DNA of 64,000 nt, from contig NGZR01000003.1 in the NCBI GenBank assembly GCA_002197995.1, positions 2,728,001 through 2,792,000 on the forward strand, read 5' to 3'. The translations under genes and the position numbers were made by a program. This stretch comes from Gaeumannomyces sp. JS-464 (Eukaryota; Ascomycota; Sordariomycetes; Magnaporthales; Magnaporthaceae). How positions within the stretch are numbered: position 1 is the first letter of the stretch; every line of letters starts with the position of its first letter. The notes under the pieces are model-generated. The model was given only the letters and a program-made list of their open reading frames with translations. It was not told the origin of the DNA and made no database searches. This document shows positions 55,529 to 64,000 of the stretch, one piece after another.

Positions 55529-57501
55529 TCAGCCTTCTGGGGGAAAGATGTCTACGGTACCCTTGTAAGCTATCGAGTACGGATCGTCGCCAACCCATTG
55601 GTATTCCTCGATGCGCGTGCTGTTGTTGTTGATGTAGAGATGCCCGTCGGCAATGGCCAGGGCGGTAATGTTGAACTCTGACGGGAGGTCTGCCGGTCGG
55701 TCGGCAATCGTAAGCCTTCTTTGGCTGGCCCAGAAAAACGATCCCCGGCCCCAGTGACGTGCTGCCAGAGATTTTCCATCCGTAGTGGCCGTCACCATGA
55801 GCATTTGGGTGCCGCCGTCAAACGTAGACACAGCCAGCTTCCCTGGAGCCAGTGGCCCATAATCTAGACGATCGCGCTCAATGATGGAATCTATGCCGGG
55901 GAGGGCACGCAATTAGGAGACAGGCCTCGGGGAGAACGAAACGAATTTGGGAGGGGAAGCCATACCTAAAACCCAAGTGGAAGTGTTGGTAGTCGCGTTA
56001 GAGACCATCTGCTGAGGCAACCCATCGCCGTCGGCAAAGTAAACCCGCATGCTCCCAACAAGGCTCCTGGGAATGCTGTCTTGGGGGAAATGCGTCATGG
56101 CGAGCGCGTAGGATGACAGCTCCCGATACAATGGTTCAATTTTCCATTTGGTGTTCGTGATAGGTGTGAGGGGTTCGCGGGAATACGTCCGCCAATGAGT
56201 TTCGTTGAACAACCTGAGGACACCGTTGCTTCCTGGGGGTTTGTTATCTGAGGACAAGTACACAGCGAGGACGTCATTGAAGCAGCGGTTGTTGCCCGTC
56301 GGGTCGGAACAAACTCGCCGAGTTGCCGCCGCAATGTCCGATCCCTTGACGGCGATGTTGTCGGCCATGCCCGGCTGCTTTCCCATTTCCCTGGATTGCT
56401 CGGTCCAGTCCCATGCAGTGCGGCTGTGGATCGACGTGGTGATGCTGAAAATATTGTTCTTTTGCGTTTTAAAGAAGACATTCAGACCCGATGTACTTGA
56501 CACGGCAGCCGCAAGTGGCGTGCCCGGGGCGGGGTCCAAATTGGCAGAAATTAGACCCCGTTGGTAGATTCCAGCGGCTTGAGCAATGACGACACCTGAA
56601 CCGGCGTCCACTTCCCGTCGGTCTCGAGGTAAGAGGCGAAGAGGGAACCACTTTGGTCCTGCGATATCACGGCCCGGTGCGTTCGGTTGTCATCCCCATA
56701 CCAACTGATGGCCGTGAGGCGTGCATCCCGGTGCAGACCCCCGCGTGCGGTGTTGTTGGGGGGAGCCGGAAAGGGCGTCCAGGGCGTCCCCCCGCCAAGC
56801 TTCGGATTGTACTTTGTACTCGTAGCCCTGACGACGACACCGATCATGGTGCCGACGAGGAGGAGGACGATGGCAGCAATGACAATATATAACCATCTCC
56901 GTCCGATTCCACAAATCTTGCGCCGCGGCTTCTTCTCCTTCGCATGGCCCCCCTGACCCTCCGCGCCGTCCGTCCCTTGGCTTGTGAGAGCATGCAAGCC
57001 ACCGGCGGCCTCTTTTTCTTCTTCGTTCGCATTCGTTTTCCCGGCGCTATCTCCCCTGTTCTCTCCCACCAGTGTCCTCGTGGCGTTCGAGCCGCTCGAC
57101 GGCGAGTAGACGCTGTTGCTGGCGTTCGTCGTGCACTCGGTCGCGCCTTCGTCGCGCCGCCGGTAGTCATCGTTCCGGGTCACTGTCGGCGAGATGACAA
57201 AAGCCTCGTCGGGATAGTAGGACCTCCGATGTGGAGAGCTGTGAGAGGGAGACTGGGCGTCCTCGTTGTCGGTCGACCCGGACCCTGGCGCTCGGCCTCG
57301 CTTGCCAACCCCAGCCTTGAAGCTAGTCGGGAAAACGGCCTGAGGGAGGCTGTCGTAGTCCTTGAAGGCCTCCTTCTGGTGCTGGCCGGCCGGGGTCGAT
57401 ATCACCTCCTTCTGGCCAACGGGCTCGGGCGCGGGCGGCTGGACATGCAGGTCCGGGTCGTCGTGGGCGCCACCCCCTCGCCGCCCCCCTTCAACTGGCA
57501 T
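55529..57501 (-). CDS. Type II membrane protein with lectin-like beta-propeller ectodomain
   Basis: The N-terminal 210 residues are polar and disordered (Ser/Pro/Glu-rich). A basic stop (KEKKPRRKICGIGRR) and one membrane span (WLYIVIAAIVLLLVGTMIGV) follow, so the rest lies outside the cytosol. The ectodomain carries spaced blade-like motifs (LTAISWYGDDNRTHRAVISQ, GSLFASYLETDGKWT, GLNVFFKTQKNNIFSIT, LAVSTFDGGTQMLMV), like the fucose-specific-lectin-type propellers common in fungal membrane proteins. Ligand unknown. The frame breaks at CCCC 56556-56559, restored by one base (ESTNGGLISANLDPAPG). One intron, 55891-55965 (GTATGG...ATAG), precedes the last exon. Confidence 0.75.
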
Positions 57502-58424
57502 CCGCGCGGCAGCAGACGAATGAGGAGTGTGGAGAGAGTCGAGCGAGAAGGGTTCCGGGGCTCGGGCGCTGGATCACCGCATGTTGGATTGCCGTGATGG
57601 ACGTCTGCAGGGCTGCCGAGCCGATGGTGCGTGGGTGACGCGAGTACAGATCGGGACATGGGGAATGAGGCCTCGAACGAAGGCTCGACACTCAAGGACG
57701 GGCATGTCGCGGGTGGCCTCGCCCCGATGGGGCGCCCTGCCCTTTGGTTGTCTTGGGCCGACGCAGCATTCGCACAACTCAACTCAATCCATCAACCAAC
57801 GAACCGAACCGAGTTGCGTTTTCCTGGGCCCCTCCAAGCGCGACCAGCCAGTCAGATCTAAGGCTGAGCGACAAAGCGGGTCGTCCAGGTACGGAGAGAT
57901 GGTGCAAGTGGGCCGAAGTGTGTGGGGCCATGCAAGGTCCCTCGGGTAATTGGCCGACACGAGATGAGCGCATCCATCAACCAGCAGTGCTTGGTGATGT
58001 CAAAAACAGGGCTGGGTACCAAAAGAGCACATCAGGAATAAAGCCAGGCAACGACAGCTTGCTAGCAACCTAGGCATCTTTTGTCACCTTCAGGTAGACA
58101 TCATCGTTTATTCGCTTACCATCCAATTCAACAGCACCTGATTCTGCCGGGGTGATCTAACGATGCGCGAGCTGCTCCGGAATAAAATCACCATTACAAT
58201 CCGGGTGTCTCAGCAGCCAAGACCTCAGCACTCCATTGCTGTGAGCAAAATAAAAACAGGACGGATGGACGAAAAGTCATTACTTTCTGATAGCAAGGTC
58301 AAGCAGCAAAAGATAGGGGGTTTTACGCCACTTGGAGCCTCAGAAGACAAGAAAAAAAATCCACCAGCAGGCAAAGTTTTCTCCAAGGCGCACCCCCTGA
58401 CCCGTGCCCCTTAGACCTCCCTCC
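57502..58424. other. Intergenic
   Basis: About 0.9 kb between two minus-strand genes. Frames present are antisense shadows or GC-driven. Nothing recognised. Confidence 0.5.
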
Positions 58425-58845
58425 TCAGTCGCTGTGACGGCGCGCGCGATCGTTCGGTCTTTTGTCCTTCCTGTTCTTGGGACAGTCAGGCTCGTCCACC
58501 TGCTGGTTCTCCTTCTTTTTGTTGCCCTTCTTCGGATTTCCCGTTTCAGGGCCGGCGGCGTTCCTCGCCGCCATGTCACTCTCCCGTCGCTCCCGCTCCG
58601 CTCTTTTTCGCTCGGCCGTGCATTTGACGCATTGCTGGTACGTTGAGTGCACGGCGTCTGGGTGCTTCTCGCAGAGGGTCATGTGCCCTTTCTTGATGCA
58701 GACCTTGAGGTCCCCCATCTTGCCACAGACGTCGCTAGGTGATCAACAGATTTGCCTCGTCAGTCGGTGCTCGCAGCCCAAACACCCGCCGTAGATAGGT
58801 AGGTATCTCCTACCAATGGTGCTTCTGCGCTTTGCTGGGCCTCAT
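58425..58845 (-). CDS. Small Cys/His-rich basic protein, copy A of a tandem pair
   Basis: 113 residues from two exons (intron 58735-58813). The first Cys codon is split TG|C by the intron. The core is HCDVCGKMGDLKVCIKKGHM, then TLCEKH, D, H-S-x-Y-Q-Q-C-V-K-C. Nine Cys/His positions are shared with copy B at identical spacing, suggesting a zinc-binding unit. The rest of the protein is a highly charged Lys/Arg/Glu tail (KRAERERRESD, KKGNKKKENQ). I know no named family. Role unknown: a small nucleic-acid- or protein-binding zinc protein is a guess. Start chosen at MRPSKAQKHH, the only ATG that splices into the core. Confidence 0.7.
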
Positions 58846-59567
58846 CTTGTGCTCGGCCGTGACGGTGTCTTGCGAAGGCAGTAGTATGTCTGTCGGATTG
58901 AACTGCAGTCAGGAGTCAATTACGAGCCCAAAGGACACGCGAGATTCCGTCAGATCAAGGAAACCGATTGCCTTGGAAAACGCATACCACGGAATGTAAT
59001 TTACCACAAACCTAAATGGGGGCGCAGTGGGAGGCCTGTGGAGGTCAAAAATGGAAGTTTCTCGGCGCTGGCGCTGACGGATAGAGGCATCCGTTTGTTG
59101 TAGGACAGAAAAGCCACGTCCGGGACTGGGAGGAAGCGCAGAGGGCTTGAAAGACCCCACCCCTGTTTGCCGTTTGCTTTTTTTCACCTCATTCCTCCCT
59201 CTAGTGCATATTTATTTTGGGCTCACTCTGCGCTCACCTTTACTCGCCCTTCTGGTATCCAACCGCAGCCTATTCACCATCCGAGGATCCTTGCCGCAGA
59301 AGTATCTTGCGATATTTCACTATATATACATGAGAAATCCTAGAGGATCTTCTTCAAGTACGAACAGCGCTACAGATATAGCAGGAGGCGCACAGAGGTA
59401 GGGAAGTAGTATCGGAGTTTAATTAACCCTCTGTACCTATGAGTACAGGTGATTATCTGTGAAGCTCTTGGGATATAGCCCTTGTAAAATATGAAGCTGA
59501 TAACCACCAATTGCCGTAATCGTCGTTCTGCAGCCTTCAAGGACTATTGATGCCTTTCCGAGGCATC
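58846..59567. other. Intergenic between the tandem pair
   Basis: 0.7 kb; promoter of copy A and 3' flank of copy B. No gene seen. Confidence 0.5.
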
Positions 59568-59936
59568 TCAAAGCTTCTTGCCCGACTTTGTACCTTGCTT
59601 CTTGCCTCGCTTGCCCATTTTCGCTTTCGTGACCTCTGGGATCTGCCGAGGTTTCTTGCTTTCTGCCTCCTTTCTTTTTGTCTCCGTCGTGCACTTGACA
59701 CACTGTTGGTAGGCCGAGTGCGGTGTGTCGGTGTGGTTTTTGCAGATCTTTAGATGTCCCTTGCGAAGACAAGTGCGCTGGCTTCCGGTCTTGCTGCAGA
59801 TATCGCTGTGTTTGGTGTCAGTCCCTTGTCCGCCGCTTACCTAGATCTAAGTAGCTAGGATGACAACAATGGAGAGAATAGGCGTAATTACCAGGAGTGC
59901 TTTCAGAGATTTGTTTTTGTTGCCCTGTCCAGCCAT
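59568..59936 (-). CDS. Small Cys/His-rich basic protein, copy B of a tandem pair
   Basis: Paralog of the gene at 58425. The core CDICSKTGSQRTCLRKGHLK then ICKNH, D, H-S-x-Y-Q-Q-C-V-K-C aligns with copy A without gaps, roughly half the residues identical, and all Cys/His are conserved. The Lys-rich tail (KAKMGKRGKKQGTKSGKKL) is shorter. The intron, 59806-59891, interrupts the first Cys codon at the same point as in copy A. The small first exon (MAGQGNKNKS) connects in frame only if one base is dropped just before the donor (AAA to AA), so it may carry an error or be inactive. Function unknown. Confidence 0.6.
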
Positions 59937-61636
59937 CTTCTTTGTACTTGTGACTCGACTGTTTCCGTATTAGAATCGCATGAAGACTTGTGGGAATAAG
60001 CGAGGGGGGTTTTTAGATGCGAGCTGTGGTGACGGACAGGCGAGACACTCGATCAAGGTAGCAAGTTTGATGGAAGCAAGGGCTGAGTTCTGAGATGCTT
60101 CAGTCCCAGAGATTATGTCTGGAATATCTCGGATCATTCAATCGGATTCATCCGAAGAAAGTCTCTGCGCTCGTCGTTGGGGAGGAACGGATGGTGATAC
60201 GAGTGCGTGGGGAGTAGGGACAGAAAAGAGAAAAACGTGAAAGCTTAGAGATTATAAATAAGAACAGGGCAATGAAATTAATTAAGTAAGAAAGAGACAT
60301 AATCTCGTGTAGGCTTTCCGGGCGGTTGCAATGAATTATGTAGCCGACAATACTGGCGAAGGGACGGAAACAAAGGCCAGATGGCAAGAAGTAGGAGAGG
60401 ACGGGTGACTCCTGGGGGAAAATGATATCCATATTTGGAGAACTGAGTTCCACCCTTCTCTTTAAGGGAGAGATCTCCTTTTTAAACATATCTTGAGAAA
60501 ATCCGTCATCTGATTATTGCTTGCTACAAATGCTTGACGGTGAGTGAGTTGCGGGGAAATGCACTGGTATCAAGAGTTTGGTGATGTTTGAACTTTGAAG
60601 GGACAAGCAGGCAGATGAATGGAGGGAGACTCTGTCAACACAATTATCGAGCGAGAGAAGGCATGCTGCAACAGTGAATATTATCTTAAAGAAGAAACAG
60701 AGGAATTTGGTCTGTATACTTGTTGTTCGAACCAGGAGGCTAATTATATCTAGCATGTCCACTGTAATAATCTCCTCGCAGCCCGCAGGGGACAAGGCCA
60801 GCAAGCTGGTATTTACTAGAAAGGGCCTGTCTCGTCGGAAGAATGTTTATGATGTGCTACCTCGGTTGTTGGGAATATGGAAGTGACTGGACAGGAAGGA
60901 AAATCCACGTCCCTCCGATGATGTATGTAAAAAAAAAGGAATGGGGTTGCAGCACGGATGTTGCTCGGTCGTTTTACTCTGAAGGATAACAATTACTTTT
61001 TATCAACAGTCAACACGAACCACAGCGCGAAAAACAAATGTACGTATATTGCTCCATGCTATAGGTGACCGTTACTTCGACTGCTCTGCTACGAGAGCTC
61101 ATGTTGTATACACAGTACTCGGTGGGCATCTGTTGGCTTGTGCAGTCACCGTTGGATCTTCATCGGAATTACTCACACCAGCCGGAGTCACTACCCACTG
61201 ATAAAACTGTGTCGGGTGGCCAGAGCTATTACATCTCTGATTTGCTGTCATCCTTTCCAATGTTTCCGGAAGGGATTAAGACATACGTGACTTGGGGATG
61301 TTTTGATAGCTTGTATGGCTCCGACAAGCTGGGGTCGTCATAGTAACCTTTCCCGGCTCAGGGACGGCGTGGGTGACATGTGGAACAAAATTTGTACTGG
61401 TGATGACAGGGGCGGCGTCGCGATGTCGGGAAGTCTGTCGAACAAAAGAATACATAGTATCTTGGGGTATATCCATATCTAGATCCCTCTCCGCCGTCAA
61501 GGCGGTGTCTAGAGGTACAAAAAATCTTAAGTCAGGAACAAAGAACGAGCCAGACCGCCATGCAAAACTCCATGAATCTTTTCCTGTCCCAAGACGAAAA
61601 GAAAGTTGACAAAGGAAATCGGAATAAGGGGGTCCA
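59937..61636. other. Intergenic, AT-rich
   Basis: About 1.7 kb, distinctly AT-richer than the coding regions. No frame with protein-like composition; promoter of copy B and the 3' flank of the reductase gene. Confidence 0.5.
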
Positions 61637-62794
61637 TCATGCATTGGCCCTGACCTGCATCATCGCCTCTTTAACCCTGACCGTCTTGCCCCTGGCGAGG
61701 GCGGCCGCGGCCTTCTGCTGCATCCTCAAGTCGAGGAAGTGCGAGACCGTGCTGACGACCTGCTCCTCGAACGACGCGAACTTGAACCCAAATACCTCCT
61801 CCGTCAGCGACGCGTCCACCGGCAGCGGCGTCGTGTCGACGCTGCCCTTGGCCACCAGCAATCTGCTCTCGACGGCCTCGGGAAGCGGCGGCGCGCGATG
61901 TCGCGCGCGTCGTTCCACGTCGTTGGGCGCGGGTCCGACAGCACGTAGCTCCTGTTGCCGGGTACCCTGTTCGCGCTCGAGGGCGATGACGTGGGCGGCG
62001 GCGACGTCGTCGACGTGGACCGTCGCGCCGGCGTAGGGGCCGAAGCGCTTGCCGAGCAGCATGGCGAGGACGACGGCGTTGGTGCCCCGGACGGTCTGGG
62101 CGGGCGTCGTGGCGGCGTCGTTGCGGCCCAGCACAAAGGACGGGTGCAGGTAGACGACGTCAAAGGCTGGGCGCTCGCGCGCGACCCAGGCCTCGGCGCG
62201 GGCCAGCGACGCGACCTTGGAGGCGGCGTAGGCGGCGAACTCGCTGGTGTACGGCTCGTCGGGGAAAGGGACGCGGTCACAGGGGCGGACGGGCGTCATG
62301 TTCTCCGTCGCCGTCGTGCCCTCCATGCGGTCGACGGGGACCAGCGACACGATGGACGAGGTGATGACGACGCGGCGGACGGTGCCGGCGCGCTGGGCGG
62401 CCTCGAGCATGCTCAGGGTGCCGCGCACGGCCGGGCGGATGAAGTACTCATTGTGGCGGGCCAGCGGCACCTCGTCTCCTGTGACCAGGGGGCTGGCGAT
62501 GTGGATGACGAGGGTGGTGCCGCGGGCGGCCTCGTCGTAGGCGCCCGGGGCGGTAATGTCGGGCACGACCGTGAAGCTCAGCTGGCTGCGGCCGGTGATG
62601 GCCTCGATGTGGCTGTTGGCGGCGAGCGCCTGCTGTATCCTGGGGCGGGCGAGGATCTTTGCTGCCTTGTCCTGGGAGCGGACGGCGGCGCGGACCATGT
62701 AGCCGGCGCGGAGGAGATGGAGCAGCGTGGCGGACCCGACGTGGCCCGTGGCGCCGGTTATCAGGACCAGCTCGGACCTCGACGTGGAAATCAT
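61637..62794 (-). CDS. NAD(P)-dependent ketoreductase, dihydroflavonol-4-reductase/GRE2-like
   Basis: 385 codons. Extended short-chain dehydrogenase of the DFR/GRE2 type: an N-terminal Rossmann motif LVLITGATGHVGSATLLHLL, the Ser segment VVITSSIVSLV, and the catalytic YAASK (YxxxK) with Tyr-Lys. Downstream are VVYLHPSFVLGR, VHVDDVAAAHVIAL and the C-terminal FASFEEQVVSTVSHFLDL. Between about 61880 and 61972 the annotated frame reads unnaturally (RRARHRAPPLP), whereas the neighbouring frame gives VPGNRSYVLSD and TWNDARDIARRRF, which fit the family. So two compensating one-base changes seem to enclose 90 bases. Substrates of relatives are ketones and aldehydes; the true substrate is unknown. Confidence 0.88.
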   Translation of the reverse strand: MISTSRSELVLITGATGHVGSATLLHLLRAGYMVRAAVRSQDKAAKILARPRIQQALAANSHIEAITGRSQLSFTVVPDITAPGAYDEAARGTTLVIHIASPLVTGDEVPLARHNEYFIRPAVRGTLSMLEAAQRAGTVRRVVITSSIVSLVPVDRMEGTTATENMTPVRPCDRVPFPDEPYTSEFAAYAASKVASLARAEAWVARERPAFDVVYLHPSFVLGRNDAATTPAQTVRGTNAVVLAMLLGKRFGPYAGATVHVDDVAAAHVIALEREQGTRQQELRAVGPAPNDVERRARHRAPPLPEAVESRLLVAKGSVDTTPLPVDASLTEEVFGFKFASFEEQVVSTVSHFLDLRMQQKAAAALARGKTVRVKEAMMQVRANA

Positions 62795-64000
62795 GTCTGT
62801 GTGCGTGGAGGGGGATGTTCTTTAATATGACCTAGGAGGGCCTGCCGGTAGGGCTGATCCTTGGCAGCGGCCGGATCGGAGGGGAAGTCCGGCGGAACGT
62901 GAGTGGCACGAGGGATCGGCTGGTGTATGTGTGTGTTATCGATGGTAGTGGATCCGATCAGCCAGATGTCTGGGGTTCGGCCCGATGCCACGCTGGTTCT
63001 TTGGTATTACCAACAAAGCTTTGGAAGAGCGTGGGGGGTGGTCTGTATTGATGGGATTCTTTCTTGGGTTGAGAGAGAAACTTTGATGGGGCGGTGACCT
63101 GTATTTAGGTAAAGGATGGCTCGGAGAGGATGATCTGTCCCAAACGGTCGGTGGAGTGATGGTTAGGAGGAGAGGGTGGTCTTTATGAGGTTCCTGGAGA
63201 ACGCTGGCGGCAACACGCATTGAACAACACAGCCAATAGCCAGCGTCCCCGACCATGGCAACGATATTGCAGGGCAGGCTCCGCGGTGATAGAGCTCAAG
63301 AGTCCCCCATTCACGCGCACATGGACAGGGAGGGAGGGACGGGACTGAGGAGGAGGAAGTGGAGGGGGTCTGGCCAACGCCATTGCCACCCCCTGCCGAT
63401 GCGGCTAAAAAGGGGCGAAACACACCAGAGGAGGAAGGTATCTATGTACCGGCACACCCGCGATCAAGCGAGAGAATAGACTGGTTGTACACCGTATAGA
63501 GGCCACCCGCCCAGAGCCCAAAAAGCACCGTGGAGAAGCAAACCCTCAAACGGCAGGCGAATGGCATGTCCCGAAGGAATGGGTTTGCGCGTTAGCGCAG
63601 TCTCGCCAAGCGGAGCATTCGAGCGCTGACTGCACTGTGGCTGCGTGCCACCGGCTGGTCCTCGCCTTGTGAGTGGCTTGTTCCCTCCCTAGCCTGCATA
63701 CATAGTAATTGCCCCCAGCTTTTATTTCTCGCCCCTCATCTCCTAGCCCGAGCCCTTATCTGGAAAAGGACGTGGCGCTCGCTTGTTCTTCCATCGCAAC
63801 GCACCCCCCCCGCGGCGCCAGGTCCCACGACTCAGTCACACACAGACAACTGCCTCCTCCTCCCTTACTGTATGTACCGGATACTCTGCAGATCGGCCAT
63901 GTACTCTGCATGTAGTCCCAACCGCCGCCGCCCTCCATCGCACGTGAGACGTTGGCTTACGCAGCACAGTACTGGGGTCTAGTGCACCGTGTCTGGTTTG
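62795..64000. other. Intergenic to window end
   Basis: Upstream of the reductase gene. Several short frames; none convincing. Pyrimidine-rich runs at 63730-63800 and C-rich runs at 63800-63880. Nothing else seen. Confidence 0.5.

Noticed and set aside
61955..62830. 291-codon plus-strand frame
   Set aside because: Antisense of the DFR-like reductase, Gly/Asp/Val-rich without motifs.
1..64000. CRISPR arrays, insertion sequences or a bacterial operon layout
   Set aside because: No regularly spaced direct repeats or transposase frames; introns and spacing are fungal.

Overview
The window is nuclear DNA of a filamentous ascomycete. It has intron-bearing genes with GT...AG introns mostly 60-90 nt long and CTRAY-like branch points, kilobase intergenic spacers, GC-rich coding regions, and typically Pezizomycotina families: a LaeA-like methyltransferase, an FSH1-type hydrolase, a WSC-domain secreted protein, ACR3 and a pisatin-demethylase-like P450. 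Protein style suggests Sordariomycetes, perhaps Sordariales; that placement is inference.

Layout, left to right. (1) 1-6 kb: end of a glyoxalase/VOC gene, a degenerate AAA-ATPase and a conserved fungal protein with a Ser/Pro/Gln-rich tail. (2) 8.8-15.7 kb: a proline-rich protein, a polyQ protein carrying a pure (CTG)24 run, and a SET-domain protein with a possible signal peptide. (3) 17.8-24.7 kb, housekeeping: DHH1 RNA helicase, divergent from a membrane J-domain protein, then mitochondrial GatB. (4) 25.7-34.9 kb, accessory: a decayed P450, a LaeA-like methyltransferase with an in-frame TGA, and an amidase. (5) 36.9-44.3 kb: a kinase-like protein, a WSC secreted protein, and a coiled-coil protein split over two overlapping frames. 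(6) 45.3-50 kb: an FSH1 hydrolase, the arsenite pump ACR3 and, convergent with ACR3, a bZIP factor with cysteine-rich repeats. The last two look like an arsenic efflux pump and its sensor-regulator. (7) 50.8-62.8 kb: a broken F-box-like gene, a small secreted Cys-rich protein, a quinone oxidoreductase, a type II membrane beta-propeller-like protein, a tandem pair of small Cys/His-rich basic proteins, and a DFR-like reductase.

Many conserved genes here are interrupted by a single-base frame change. In about ten of them, adding one base to a short G or C run restores the family sequence. This points to draft-assembly errors more than to mass pseudogenisation, so such genes are annotated across the break. 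The P450, which has an internal deletion plus a stop, is the most convincing true pseudogene. No tRNA, rRNA, CRISPR array or transposon was recognised.
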